DNA from: Marinilabiliales bacterium
GTDB lineage: Bacteria > Bacteroidota > Bacteroidia > Bacteroidales > ML635J-15
Direction of reading: 5' to 3'
Assembly: GCA_002869385.1 (NCBI GenBank)
Contig: PKTB01000015.1
Location: 30,796 to 94,795, forward strand
Length of the DNA stretch: 64,000 nt
In this document: positions 9,276 through 20,268 of the stretch, in pieces
Numbering within the stretch: position 1 is the stretch's first letter
How the letters are laid out: each line of letters starts with the position of its first letter
Notes under the pieces: generated by a model
Databases searched by the model: none
What the model was told of the DNA's origin: nothing
What the model saw: the letters and a program-made list of their open reading frames with translations, nothing else
Translations under genes and position numbers: made by a program

Positions 9276-9743
9276 ATGATGAAAAGTGAAAAAATATCAG
9301 AATTATGTGAAACCTCTTTAACGGATACACAGTTTGTTGTTGACATTAAAATCAACAACTCTAATGATATTTATATATATATTGATGATTTTAACGGTCT
9401 GACAATTGAAGAATGCAAAAGAATTAGCCGTTTTATTGAGTCTCAACTTGATCGTGACAGTGAAGATTTTTCTCTTGAAGTTGGTTCTCCTGGATTGTCT
9501 AAACCATTCAAAGTTGATCAGCAGTACAAGAAAGCTATAAATACAATCGTTGAAGTCATGATGAATGATGGAGAAAAAATTACCGGGACTTTATCAGAAT
9601 TTAACAACGGCGCAATTACTGTCACGGAAACAAAAAAAGTAAAAATAAAAAATAAAAAACAAGAAGTACAGGAAAATCATATAATTGAAAGAAACAACAT
9701 AAAATCAATTAAGAGTGTAATATCATTTAGTAAAAAAAATTAA
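9276..9743 (+). CDS. rimP: Ribosome maturation factor RimP
   Basis: 155 residues, normal for RimP, which assists 30S subunit maturation. The N-terminal domain carries DFNGLTIEECKRISRFIE and LEVGSPGLSKPF (about residues 42-75), the family's most conserved stretch. The C-terminal Sm-like domain follows (GEKITGTLSEFNNGAITV). It opens the rimP-nusA-infB operon, 10 nt before nusA, behind a good promoter. A second Met lies immediately after the first; either may be used. Confidence 0.93.
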   Translation: MMKSEKISELCETSLTDTQFVVDIKINNSNDIYIYIDDFNGLTIEECKRISRFIESQLDRDSEDFSLEVGSPGLSKPFKVDQQYKKAINTIVEVMMNDGEKITGTLSEFNNGAITVTETKKVKIKNKKQEVQENHIIERNNIKSIKSVISFSKKN

Positions 9744-9753
9744 TGGAATAATT

Positions 9754-10947
9754 ATGGAGCTGCATAATAATCTTATAGACACCTTTGCGGAATTTAAAGA
9801 ACTTAAAAGTATCGACCGTCCAACAATGATTGGAGTTCTTAAAGATGTATTTACTTCTACTCTTACAAAATTGTTTGGTGAAGACAGTAAGTTTGATGTA
9901 ATTATAAACGACGCAAAGGGAGACTTAGAAATATGGCGCTATCGGATGGTGGTTGAGGATAACGACTTTACCGATGAATATACTCAAATACCTCTAACAG
10001 AAGCTCGTAAATTTGACGAAGATTTTGAACCAGGTGAAGAGTACTCTGACGAAATTAAACTTGAAGACTTCTGTCGCAGGGCAATTTTAGCTCTTAAACA
10101 AAATCTGCAAGCAAAAATCCTCGAAAGAGAAAAAGACAATATTTACTTAAAATATAAAGATAGAGTTGGTGAAATTATTATTGGTGAAATCTATCAGGTT
10201 TGGAAAAGAGAAATCCTTGTCCTCGATGACGAAGGAACCGAACTTATCCTTCCTAAAGCTGAACAAATCTCAAGCGATAGATACAGAAAAGGCGACACAT
10301 TAAGAGCTGTTGTTTTAAGTGTAGAACTCCGTAATGGCACACCACTAATTAAACTTTCAAGAACTTCTCCATTGTTCCTTGAAAGATTATTCGAACTTGA
10401 AATTCCTGAAATTCTTGACGGATTAATAACTATTAAGAAAATTGTGAGAATGCCGGGCGAGAGAGCGAAAGTAGCTGTTGAGTCTTATGACGAAAGAGTT
10501 GACCCGGTTGGTGCATGTGTAGGTATGAAAGGTAGCCGTATTCACGGCATTGTTCGTGAACTACATAACGAAAACATCGACATTATAAATTATACAACAA
10601 ATACTCAATTATACATTCAAAGAGCATTGTCTCCGGCTAAAATATCATCCATAAGACTTAATTTGGAAGATAAAAAAGCTGATGTATATCTTGATCCGGA
10701 TAAAGTATCTCTTGCAATTGGTAAAGGAGGACTTAATATTAAGTTAGCAAGCCAGTTAGTTGGATTTACAATTGATGTTTATCGCGAAATGGAAGAAGAC
10801 GAGGACGATGTGGATCTCGATGAATTTACAGATGAAATCGAAGGATGGATTATTGACGCTCTTAAAGCAATTGGTTGTGATACTGCAAGAGCAGTACTTA
10901 ATCTTAGTGTTGAAGAGCTTGAAAAACGTACAGACCTTGAAATTTAA
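9754..10947 (+). CDS. nusA: Transcription termination/antitermination factor NusA, early TAA near the C-terminus
   Basis: 397 residues up to the first stop. NusA binds RNA polymerase and nascent RNA and modulates pausing, termination and antitermination. Domains in order are the N-terminal polymerase-binding domain, S1 (about 135-200), KH1 (VGACVGMKGSRIHGIVREL) and KH2 (SLAIGKGGLNIKLASQLVG), then an acidic tail and a helical C-terminus. The frame continues beyond TAA 10945-10947 for 14 more residues (TIEDIVKVLRSEFE) to TAG 10990-10992. That reads as the normal end of the last helical repeat, so the TAA is probably a one-base change of a Glu or similar codon. Loss of 15 residues may be tolerated. 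Confidence 0.93.
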   Translation: MELHNNLIDTFAEFKELKSIDRPTMIGVLKDVFTSTLTKLFGEDSKFDVIINDAKGDLEIWRYRMVVEDNDFTDEYTQIPLTEARKFDEDFEPGEEYSDEIKLEDFCRRAILALKQNLQAKILEREKDNIYLKYKDRVGEIIIGEIYQVWKREILVLDDEGTELILPKAEQISSDRYRKGDTLRAVVLSVELRNGTPLIKLSRTSPLFLERLFELEIPEILDGLITIKKIVRMPGERAKVAVESYDERVDPVGACVGMKGSRIHGIVRELHNENIDIINYTTNTQLYIQRALSPAKISSIRLNLEDKKADVYLDPDKVSLAIGKGGLNIKLASQLVGFTIDVYREMEEDEDDVDLDEFTDEIEGWIIDALKAIGCDTARAVLNLSVEELEKRTDLEI

Positions 10948-11017
10948 ACAATCGAAGATATTGTTAAAGTATTAAGATCTGAATTTGAATAGAATTTTTA
11001 AAGAAAAACAATAGTAT

Positions 11018-13909
11018 ATGGCTTCAGAAGGTAAACAAAAAAGACTTAGCATTGTAGCAAGGGATTTGAATGTTGGAACAAGCACCATCGTACAATTCCT
11101 CGAAGACAAAGGCTATGAAATTGGGAATAATCCCAATGTTAAAATACCTCTAGAGTGTCTTGAGCTGCTTGACGAAGAGTTTAAAGATTCAAAATCTTTG
11201 AAAGAGAAGGCTATTATTAATTCTGAAAAAGCTAAAGAAACCAAAGAGACGAATCTTTCCGAAGAAAAAGCTCAGGTTGAAGAAAAGGGAATTCAGGACA
11301 AAGTAGAAAAAGCCCAAGAAGAACAAGAATTGGAAAAAACAGAGACGAAAGATTCTGTTGAAGAAGTTAAAGAACTGGTTAAAGAAGAAAAAACCGAAGA
11401 TTCTGACATAAAGAAAAGTGAAGAAGATAAAAAAGAGGCTTCTAAAGAAAACGATAAAGATGGTCCTAAAGTATTAGGAACAATTAATCTTTCAGAGATT
11501 AATCAAAAAACTCGTCCTAAAAGAAAGTCCAAAGAAGAAAAAGAAGCTGAAAAACTTCAAAAAGCTGAAGAGGCTAAAGCAGAAGCTAAAGAACCTCAGG
11601 AAAAGAAAGAAGAAAAGAAAGAAGAAGCTAAACCTTCCGAAACTAAAGTTGAAAAAACAATAGCCAAAGAAGAAAAGCCAAAAGAAGAAGTTGTTTCTGA
11701 AGAAAACACTGAAGAAAAAGAAGCTATAGAGTTTATTGAAACTAAAGTTGAAAAACTTTCAGGACCAAACGTAGTTGGTAAAATAGACATTGACACTTAC
11801 TTGAAGAAACAGGAAGAAACCGAGAAGAAAAAGAAAAAAGAAAAAGAAGAACGTCAGAAACAAAGAGAAAAGGAAAAAGAAGAACGCAAATCAAAGAGAA
11901 AACGCATCAAGAAAGTTAAAGTTAACATTAACGATGCTAATAATAAAGAATTTGACAATAAGCGCAAGAGACCAAGTAAAAAGCCAAAGGTAAAAAAAGT
12001 TGAAGTTGACGAGGAAGATGTACAAAGACAAATTAAGGAAACTCTTGCTAGATTAACATCTCCAAAACAAAAATCTAAAACTTCTAAGCACCGTCGTGAA
12101 AAACGTGATCTTGTTTCTCAGAAAAAACAAGAAGCGGCAGAAAAGATGGAAGCAGAAAAGAACATTTTGAAAGTAACAGAATTTGTTTCTGTTAGTGAGC
12201 TTTCAACAATGATGAATGTACCTGCTACAAACCTTATTGCTACTTGTATGAGCCTTGGTTTGTTTGTATCTATCAACCAAAGACTAGATGCTGAAACAAT
12301 GGCGCTTGTTGCTGATGAGTATGGATATAAAGTTGAATTTGTAAGCGCTGAAGTTCTTAGCGAAATTGAAGAAGTTGAGGATGCTCCTGAAACACTTCAA
12401 ACTCGTCCGCCAATAGTAACAGTTATGGGTCACGTCGACCACGGTAAAACAAAACTACTTGATCAAATCAGAAAAACTAACGTTGTTGCCGGTGAAGCAG
12501 GTGGTATTACCCAGCATATAGGTGCTTACAGCGTTAATCTTGATGATGGAAGAGTTATTACTTTCCTAGATACTCCTGGTCACGAAGCATTTACTGCTAT
12601 GCGTGCTCGTGGTGCACAAATTACAGACGTTGCAATTATCGTTATCGCCGCTGATGATAGCATAATGCCTCAAACTATTGAAGCGATAAACCACGCATCA
12701 GCTGCTGGTGTACCAATCGTTTTTGCAATAAATAAAATAGATAAACCTGCAGCAAATCCTGATAAAATCAGAGAGGAGCTTTCTAATATGAATTATCTTG
12801 TTGAAGAATGGGGTGGAAAATATCAATCCCAGGAAATATCAGCAAAACAAGGCATTAATATTGAAGATCTACTTGAAAAAGTACTTCTTGAATCAGAAAT
12901 GCTTGATCTCAAAGCTAATCCTGATAAGAATGCTGTCGGTGCCGTAATTGAATCTTCACTTGATAAAGGTCGTGGATATGTTTCTACTCTATTAGTTCAA
13001 TCAGGAACATTAAAAATTGGTGATATTTTATTAGCCGGATGCCAAACTGGTAGAGTAAAAGCAATGTACAACGAAAGAGGTCAAAAAATTTACATAGCTG
13101 GTCCATCCACTCCGGTACTGGTACTTGGTTTAAATGGTGCACCACAAGCAGGTGATAAATTTAATGTCCTTGATACAGATCACGAAGCTAGAAATCTTGC
13201 AAATAAGAGATTACAATTACAACGTGAGCAAGGATTAAGAACTCAAAAACATATCACACTTGATGAAATCGGTCGCCGTTTAGCTCTAGGTGATTTCAAC
13301 GAAATTAATATCATCGTTAAAGGTGATGTTGATGGATCTGTTGAAGCTCTAGCTGATTCATTAATCAAACTTTCTAAAGATAACTTTGCTGTTAATATCA
13401 TACATAAAGCTGTAGGTCAAATTTCAGAATCTGATGTAATGTTGGCTACGGCCTCTAATGCAATTATCGTTGGTTTCCAAGTACGTCCTTCAAGCCACGC
13501 TCGTAAAGTTGCTGAGAAAGAAGAGATAGAAATCAGACTATACTCAATCATCTATGATGCAATTAACGAAATCAAAGATGCTATGGAAGGTATGTTGTCT
13601 CCTACTCTTAAAGAAAGTATTACCGGTTCTGCATAAATCCGAGAAACTTTCAAAATTACTAAAGTTGGAACAATCGCTGGATGTATGGTTACTGATGGTA
13701 AAATCTTCAAGAAATCTAAAGTCAGACTTATTCGTGACGGTATCGTTATCTACTCAGGCGAGCTTGGTAGCTTAAAGAGATTTAAAGATGATGTTAAAGA
13801 AGTAAGTTCTGGTTACGAATGTGGTCTTAATATTGATAAATTTAACGATATCAAAGTTGGTGATATTGTTGAAGCTTACGAAGAGGTTGAAGTGAAACAA
13901 ACACTTTAA
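11018..13909 (+). pseudogene. infB: Translation initiation factor IF-2, interrupted by an in-frame TAA
   Basis: One 963-codon frame. It contains the N-terminal IF2N domain, a long Lys/Glu-rich linker (about 70-380), a second IF2N segment, and the GTPase domain: G1 [10 protein letters not shown]2 [11 protein letters not shown]3 DTPGH, G4 NKID, G5 SAK. Domains II and III follow, then domain IV. TAA 13634-13636 falls at codon 873 in TGSA-stop-IRETF, where the family has Glu (GAA to TAA). The sequence beyond it ([19 protein letters not shown]) is normal domain IV, which binds initiator fMet-tRNA. Truncation there should be lethal, so a consensus error is likely. The gene lies between nusA and dusB in one operon. 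Confidence 0.93.
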
Positions 13910-13923
13910 TCTGACACAATTCT

Positions 13924-14925
13924 ATGTTAAAAATAGGTAATACAGAGTTTGGCGACAAACCCGTATTTCTTGCGCCAATGGAGGATGTAACAGATCCATC
14001 CTTTAGATATATGTGTAAAAAATTCGGAGCCGATTTAATGTTCACCGAATTTATCTCATCCGACGGACTAATCAGAGATGGACGTAAGAGCCTCAAGAAA
14101 CTTGATTTGTACGATTACGAAAGACCTATTGGAATACAAATATATGGACATATTCCGGAAGCAATGGAAAAAGCTGCGGAGATGATAAACGATGTAAACC
14201 AGGAAATTTTAGACATAAACTATGGTTGTCCTGTTAGAAAAATCGCTACAAGAGGTGCCGGAAGTGGAATGATGCGCAATCTTCCACTAATGAAAGAAAT
14301 AACAGATAGGGTAATCAATGTTTCCAGACACCCTGTTACTGCAAAAACAAGGCTTGGCTGGGATTCAGAATCTAAAAATGTAATGGATGTTGCCTTATTG
14401 CTTCAGGATTGTGGTGTACATGCTTTAACTATTCATGGTAGAACCCGTGCCCAAATGTATAAAGGCGAAGCAGACTGGACTCTTATTGGAGAAGTTAAGC
14501 AAAATCCGGCAATAAAAATCCCAATAATAGGAAACGGAGATATCACAAGTGGTAAAATAGCAAAAGAAAATTTCGACAAATATGGCGTTGATGCAATAAT
14601 GATAGGAAGAGCAGCTATTGGTAAACCATGGATCTTTAAAGAAGTTAAACACTATCTCGAAACCGGCGAAGAACTACCTCCTCCGGGAGTAATTGAAAGA
14701 GTTGAGTATGCACGAGAACATCTCGAAAAATCTATAGAATTTAAAGAAGATAAACGTGGCGTTTATGAAATGAGAAGACACTTTGCTTTATATTTTAAAT
14801 CTATTCCAAACTTTAAAGAAACCAGATTAAAATTACTAACCGCAATGGAAATAGATGAAATAAAGAAAATACTTGATTTTATCGAATCCGAATTTGGTGG
14901 AGTAGATTTAGTTCCTCAGAATTAA
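13924..14925 (+). CDS. dusB: tRNA-dihydrouridine synthase (DusB-type)
   Basis: 333 residues; an FMN- and NADPH-dependent enzyme that reduces specific uridines in tRNA D-loops. The FMN-barrel start is VFLAPMEDVTDPSFR, the catalytic Cys lies in DINYGCPVRKI (about residue 101), and the phosphate-binding end is VDAIMIGRAAIGKPWIF. The later ELPPPGVIERVEYAREHLE matches the DusB subgroup. It follows infB by 14 nt and is probably co-transcribed; the frame is intact. Confidence 0.93.
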   Translation: MLKIGNTEFGDKPVFLAPMEDVTDPSFRYMCKKFGADLMFTEFISSDGLIRDGRKSLKKLDLYDYERPIGIQIYGHIPEAMEKAAEMINDVNQEILDINYGCPVRKIATRGAGSGMMRNLPLMKEITDRVINVSRHPVTAKTRLGWDSESKNVMDVALLLQDCGVHALTIHGRTRAQMYKGEADWTLIGEVKQNPAIKIPIIGNGDITSGKIAKENFDKYGVDAIMIGRAAIGKPWIFKEVKHYLETGEELPPPGVIERVEYAREHLEKSIEFKEDKRGVYEMRRHFALYFKSIPNFKETRLKLLTAMEIDEIKKILDFIESEFGGVDLVPQN

Positions 14926-14971
14926 GCACTATCTAACAAGTAACTCTACAAACAAGTAGTAGATATAATAT

Positions 14972-15715
14972 TTATTTCTTTAAAACTCTACGTGTAAAAG
15001 TTCCATCATCTGTTTTCAATCTAATAAAATACATTCCATTAGCTTGATTTGAAATATCCAGTCTTTCTTCAGAGCTTTCCATTACTTTTTTCCCAGCAAC
15101 ATTCCAAACTTCAACATTGATAAGCCCTTCAGCATTTACTTCAATAATCCCTGTTGTAGGATTTGGCAATACAGTAATCTTACTTAAAGTTTCTTCATTA
15201 ATTGCGTTATCACTTGGAGCCCAAGAAAAAACTATATCAGAAAAACTTGGAACATCAGATGGTGTCTGACTATCATCTGCATCTGCTTTTGTAAAAGTAA
15301 AATATGAGTAATTCCCAGTAGCATTTTTATCAGTTAACTCCATACACAATCTGTATGTACCATCTGCAACATCATTCCCTTGATAATTAGTTCCATCCCA
15401 CGAACAGGTTCTTGTACCATGAGTGTTTACTGTTGACCCGGTAATTGCATCTGTTGTATTATATGCTACGCCTGCTGCACTGGTTGAATTTTTCCAATTT
15501 GTAAGATATATACGATACATTTGAGCATAAGAAAGTAAGGTTTTTACAAAATTCCCTTCAGAATCTTCAACCCATATAACAACACAATTCCTTGGTGAGT
15601 ATTGCCCTCCTGCCTCACTTGTTGAAACACTAACATCAAGTTCTCCTCCAGTTTGAGCAAAACCAATTACTGAAAATAACGCACCTGCAATTAATAGTAA
15701 AATTCTCTTCATCAA
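14972..15715 (-). CDS. Secreted DUF2271 protein with T9SS sorting domain
   Basis: 247 residues: an N-terminal signal peptide (LLLIAGALFSVIGFAQ), a DUF2271 domain (about 25-150, with SPRNCVVIWVEDSEGNFVKTL and SWDGTNYQGNDVADGTYRL), a linker, and a type IX C-terminal domain (VLPNPTTGIIEVNAEG, then ANGMYFIRLKTDDGTFTRR). DUF2271 proteins often accompany heme or flavin (FMN-binding, PepSY) redox partners, but none is adjacent here. The function is unknown; surface export by T9SS is inferred from the sorting domain. Confidence 0.85.
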   Translation of the reverse strand: MMKRILLLIAGALFSVIGFAQTGGELDVSVSTSEAGGQYSPRNCVVIWVEDSEGNFVKTLLSYAQMYRIYLTNWKNSTSAAGVAYNTTDAITGSTVNTHGTRTCSWDGTNYQGNDVADGTYRLCMELTDKNATGNYSYFTFTKADADDSQTPSDVPSFSDIVFSWAPSDNAINEETLSKITVLPNPTTGIIEVNAEGLINVEVWNVAGKKVMESSEERLDISNQANGMYFIRLKTDDGTFTRRVLKK

Positions 15716-16006
15716 ATTTAATTTTAATAGTTTCTACCTGCTTATTTTAACAGTAAACAATTTTTGATAAAATTATGTTTACTATTTTTTTAATAAAATA
15801 GATATCAATATTAACTAAAATATATCAATTGAATTAAAGTTTCAAGATGTAATTTTTAAATAATAGGTTGCAAAGTAACATCAAAGTACTTAAATCGGGT
15901 ATATCAGTATACTTTTATATAATTTACTAATGATTTCTATAAAATTAGAATTGATATAAATTACTAATTATATTTTATGTAACTTAGTTTCAAATAATTA
16001 ATAGCT
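15716..16006. other. Intergenic region between divergent secreted-protein genes
   Basis: A very AT-rich 291 bp stretch between two divergent T9SS-cargo genes. It should hold both promoters, but I see no TTTG-N19-TAnnTTTG pair that fits exactly; TAACTTAG about 28 bp before the GH57 start is a weak -7 candidate. No open frame or repeat of note. Confidence 0.5.
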
Positions 16007-18667
16007 ATGAGACGTCTTATTTTTTTCTCAGTATTTACAATTTTAATCTTACCAAATCTGTTTTCACATGTACACACTACATATCTATGGCATTTACAAC
16101 AACCTATTTATTGGCCGGCACAGAGTGTCTGGGATGCAAACAGATATCAATCGGTTTGGGAATCGCATTGGAGAAAGTTTAATGCTGGTGAGGAACATCC
16201 ACAAAACGATCTTCAGGATATATTTGGAAAAGCTGACCGAGTTGCCGTTTATCAGTACAGATGTAAAGATGCTGTACAAACTTTAACCGGATACAGTGAA
16301 GCAGGCGCCCAAGTAAATTACAGCGGCTGTCTTATTGAAAATATAAACTCCTTAGCTAACGCTGGAGAGTGGGGATATTATTCAGGTTGGGAAAATAGTT
16401 TTGTCGAAGCTCGTGAATGGACTACCAGTGGCGGAAAACCACGTATGGATATTGTTGGATTTACTTATCATCATGCATTAACACCATTAATAAGTGATTA
16501 TGTATTAGCAAAAGAAATAGAAGCTCACAAAGAAATTTATGCAAATACTTTTGGCACATCTCCGGAATACTCTAAAGGATATTGGCCTGCTGAGTGTTCT
16601 TTTAGTGAAAGAAGTATAAAAGTTCTGGTTGAACAAGGATTTGAATGGTCAGTTATTGCGAACTCTCACCTTGCAAGAACTTTAAATGATTACCCTTTAA
16701 CTTATGGAACAAACGGATGCAATATTGATCCTCCAAACAGGGCTGATGTTGTAAGCACAACTGGAAATAACTGGTGGAGCGGTCAGATTGACGGACGAGG
16801 AGGCACTTTTGCAGCACCTTATTGTTATCAGGCTCATAAAGCACAATATGTTGACCCCGAAACAGGAACCGAATATAAAATAACTGTTGTACCAATGGCA
16901 GATGTTTTAAGCTATCAAAATGGATACGGAACAATGGGAACCGGAGATATTGATGCAAATATTGCACCTTATAATGATGGCTCTCAACCATGTATAATTC
17001 TTATGGCTCACGATGGAGATAATGCCTGGGGTGGTGGTTACGATTATTATCTAAATTCTGTTCCCGGTTTTGCAGGCTCTGCTGCCGGACAAGGATATGT
17101 GCCAACAACTATTCAGCAATTTTTAACAGACCATCCTGTACCCGAAAGCGACATTGTTCATGTGGAAGATGGCTCATGGGTAAATGCAGCTAACGATTGG
17201 GGACATCCGCAATTTATAAATTGGTTTTGGCCAATGTATGATACCAATTATGATTTCGATCCTAATGGTTGGACAGAAGATGCAAGAAACTGGGCAGTGC
17301 TCACAGCTGCAGAAAATCACGTTGTGATGGCTGAACAACTTACAGGAAGTGTAGATATAAATGACATTGTATATCCTACATCCGGATCGAGTAATGCCGA
17401 AAAGGCATGGCACCACTTACTACCGGGTTATACAAGCGGTTATATGTATTACGGAACTTCTCTGGATATGGAGGTAAAGCAAACTGTTGCTGCTAACCTT
17501 GCTGTGAGTTATGCAAATATAGTAATTGATGCAAATCCCGGTGTTGATAACACCGAACCATCTGTTATGATTCCTCAAAGATATCCTTATAACCCGGGAG
17601 GCATTGGTTTTGGCCCTAATTATGGATATTCACAGCATGAAAACTCAAGTGATTTCTTTGTCTGGACGTTCGCTTATGATGTTTCCGGAATTCAATCTGC
17701 TGAATTAAAATACCGTGTCGATTATGATGGAATAAACTCACTCGATGATAACGAAAACGATACTTATTCTGGTGGTAGTGGTGTAAGTAGTTGGTATTCT
17801 ATAAGTATGTCTGAACGAACATTCCCAACCGATAATATTACAGGAAATCCTGAAATTGATTTCTTTGTTTTACCTGACTATATTGCTAATGAGTTTTATG
17901 CTGAAATAACTGAATTAAGTGATACTTTAGTTGATTATTATGTAGAAATTACGGATAATTACGGCAATGTTAACAAAACACCCATTCAGCATGTATGGAT
18001 AGGATCTTATTCAGGTGGAAGCTCGCAGGATGGTGTTTACTGGACTCCGGAAAATCCCGATCTAAATGATGTTATTACTGTTCATGTCAATAATGTTACT
18101 CAAGGTGGCAAAATGCACTGGGGTGTTAACAATGAAGGCTCGAATTGGAACACTCCTGACGAAGCATACTGGCCATCAGGCTCTTATCTTTTTGGTGGGA
18201 CAGGTCCTGCAATAGAGTCTGCATTTGACGGTCCAACAGATAATGAACTAACACTTGAGATTGGACCTTTTAACGATCCCGCACAAGTAGTTGAAACTAT
18301 TGCATTTGTTGTTCATTATAATGATGATTCTTGGGATAATAATAATGGTTCTGATTATCACATTACAATAGACAACAATCAATCGGATAATATAAATCAA
18401 AGTCTTACTCAAGAAAAGCAAATTGTTGTTTATCCAAATCCAACAGATGGTGAAATAATGATTAAAGCAAGTGTAAACAGAAATGGAAACTGCAATTTTA
18501 CCGGACATATTATTACAATTAATGGGGAAACAGTGAAACCGCTTAGCTTCTCTGGCAACTCTATACATACTGATGTTTCAGATTTAAAGAACGGAATGTA
18601 TTTCGTAAGGATTTTCGATCATAATACCAGAAAATATCTTTACGAAAAGTTTATTGTAAATAAATAA
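16007..18667 (+). CDS. Glycoside hydrolase family 57-like secreted enzyme with T9SS sorting domain
   Basis: 886 residues: a signal peptide (about 1-20), then a GH57-type catalytic region starting with YLWHLQQPIYWP (26-37). The probable nucleophile region is GYWPAECSFSERSI (about 191-204, Glu196). Further barrel motifs are VGFTYHHALTPL and CIILMAHDGDNAWGGGYDY. Beta-rich modules (about 520-800) and a T9SS C-terminal domain (VVYPNPTDGEIMI, then KNGMYFVRIFDH) follow. GH57 enzymes act on alpha-glucans such as starch or glycogen, so extracellular glucan degradation is inferred. The next gene, an M28 peptidase, follows by 29 bp. Confidence 0.88.
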   Translation: MRRLIFFSVFTILILPNLFSHVHTTYLWHLQQPIYWPAQSVWDANRYQSVWESHWRKFNAGEEHPQNDLQDIFGKADRVAVYQYRCKDAVQTLTGYSEAGAQVNYSGCLIENINSLANAGEWGYYSGWENSFVEAREWTTSGGKPRMDIVGFTYHHALTPLISDYVLAKEIEAHKEIYANTFGTSPEYSKGYWPAECSFSERSIKVLVEQGFEWSVIANSHLARTLNDYPLTYGTNGCNIDPPNRADVVSTTGNNWWSGQIDGRGGTFAAPYCYQAHKAQYVDPETGTEYKITVVPMADVLSYQNGYGTMGTGDIDANIAPYNDGSQPCIILMAHDGDNAWGGGYDYYLNSVPGFAGSAAGQGYVPTTIQQFLTDHPVPESDIVHVEDGSWVNAANDWGHPQFINWFWPMYDTNYDFDPNGWTEDARNWAVLTAAENHVVMAEQLTGSVDINDIVYPTSGSSNAEKAWHHLLPGYTSGYMYYGTSLDMEVKQTVAANLAVSYANIVIDANPGVDNTEPSVMIPQRYPYNPGGIGFGPNYGYSQHENSSDFFVWTFAYDVSGIQSAELKYRVDYDGINSLDDNENDTYSGGSGVSSWYSISMSERTFPTDNITGNPEIDFFVLPDYIANEFYAEITELSDTLVDYYVEITDNYGNVNKTPIQHVWIGSYSGGSSQDGVYWTPENPDLNDVITVHVNNVTQGGKMHWGVNNEGSNWNTPDEAYWPSGSYLFGGTGPAIESAFDGPTDNELTLEIGPFNDPAQVVETIAFVVHYNDDSWDNNNGSDYHITIDNNQSDNINQSLTQEKQIVVYPNPTDGEIMIKASVNRNGNCNFTGHIITINGETVKPLSFSGNSIHTDVSDLKNGMYFVRIFDHNTRKYLYEKFIVNK

Positions 18668-18696
18668 AACTAATACTTTTACAAAAAATCGTCATT

Positions 18697-20067
18697 ATGA
18701 AACACATTTTTATTTCCTGTTTATTCTTCTTTATAATCCTAACATCTTTTTCTCAGACCAAAGAAGACAGTTTATTTGTAAAACAAGTATTTACAGAAGC
18801 TCTTGGGGATTACGAAGCATACGAAAATCTCAGGTATTTATGTAAAAACACAGCAGGAAGAATCTGTGGAACACCAGAAGCTGCTGCTGCAGTTGAGTTT
18901 ACTTATCAAACTATGCGAAATATGGATTTTGACACAGTATATCTTCAAGAAACTATGGTTGCTTCATGGAAAAGAGGAGAAGTCGAAACAGGTAAAATCA
19001 TCAGTTCGTATGGCAATTTTGATGTCAATGTGTGTGCCTTAGGCGGTAGTCCCGGTACAGGAAAGGGAGGAATTTTGCAAGAAGTAATTGAAGTAAAAGA
19101 TATTGAAGAGCTTGAGGGCTTGTCAAAATCTGAAATAAAAGATAAGATTATATTTTTCAACAATCCATTTACCAATGAGCATTTTTATACTTTTAAATCG
19201 TATAGTGAAGTTGCCAAAAATCGTTATTATGGCCCATCAGTTGCTGCTGAATTAGGAGCAGCAGGAGTACTTGTTAGGTCAATGACACATTTAACAGACA
19301 AGAGCACACATACCGGTATTACTAAGTATATTGATGTGCAAAATCCAGTTCCATCATTTGCAATTAGCACTTATGACGCAAACATACTTTCCGACTTACT
19401 TCTAAAAGACCAAAATGTTAAAGTTTTCCTTGAATCTCATTGTGAATTGCATGATGATGTTCTTTCCTACAATGTTATTGGAGAAAAGAAAGGAAAGAAA
19501 AATCCAGATAGAATAATAACTGTCGGTGGGCATATCGATGCATGGTACAATGGTGAAGGTGCTCATGATGATGGTGTTGGTTGCATCCAATCAATTGAAG
19601 TAGCAAGGCTACTATTTGAACTTGACATTGAGCTAAATAATACGCTACGCATTGTCATGTTTATTGATGAAGAAATGAATCAGCGTGGTGCTAAAACTTA
19701 TGCAAGTGAAACAATATTTGAAGGCGAAGAACACTATTTTGCTTTCGAAAGCGATCGAGGTGGGTTTTCTCCATTGGGCTTTTCTGTTGATGCAGATAGT
19801 GGGTTTATTCAAAACATGAATGTCTGGTTTGGATTACTATACGATTACGGTGTTTATCGTATTGAAGAAGGCTATAGTGGAGTTGATATTTCTCCATTAA
19901 AAGAACACGAGATTCCACTTGCTTCGCTAATCACAGATTCTCAAAGATATTTTGACTATCAACATGCCGAAACAGATGTTTTTGAGAATGTAAACAGAAG
20001 ACAATTGCAATTAGGTAGTGCAGCTATGACAAGCTTTGTTTATTTTATTGATAAGTATGGGTATTAA
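18697..20067 (+). CDS. Secreted M28 family zinc peptidase with PA domain
   Basis: 456 residues with a signal peptide ending near Phe-Ser-Gln (about 20). A protease-associated domain (about 130-240) is inserted before the catalytic domain. Metal ligands and catalytic residues are seen in GGHIDAWYNGEGAHDDGVG (His and Asp, about 276-294) and VMFIDEEMNQRGAKTYA (Glu-Glu). A late His occurs in FDYQHAETDVF. The M28 family comprises aminopeptidases and carboxypeptidases; which applies is not clear. No T9SS domain is present, so it is probably periplasmic. Confidence 0.9.
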   Translation: MKHIFISCLFFFIILTSFSQTKEDSLFVKQVFTEALGDYEAYENLRYLCKNTAGRICGTPEAAAAVEFTYQTMRNMDFDTVYLQETMVASWKRGEVETGKIISSYGNFDVNVCALGGSPGTGKGGILQEVIEVKDIEELEGLSKSEIKDKIIFFNNPFTNEHFYTFKSYSEVAKNRYYGPSVAAELGAAGVLVRSMTHLTDKSTHTGITKYIDVQNPVPSFAISTYDANILSDLLLKDQNVKVFLESHCELHDDVLSYNVIGEKKGKKNPDRIITVGGHIDAWYNGEGAHDDGVGCIQSIEVARLLFELDIELNNTLRIVMFIDEEMNQRGAKTYASETIFEGEEHYFAFESDRGGFSPLGFSVDADSGFIQNMNVWFGLLYDYGVYRIEEGYSGVDISPLKEHEIPLASLITDSQRYFDYQHAETDVFENVNRRQLQLGSAAMTSFVYFIDKYGY

Positions 20068-20268
20068 AAATAAGCTAGCCACTACTATAATCCTCCACTC
20101 TTGTTTCAAGTCGTATTACCAATCTAAAATCTTTGGTTCTAGTATCAAAAAACCTAAACAACTGTCCTCGGTCTAATGTCATAAATCATTAAACAATTAT
20201 TAAAATAATTTGTAGTTTCTATAATTCTATTTTTATAACTTTACAACAAATAATAAATTAATAAAATT

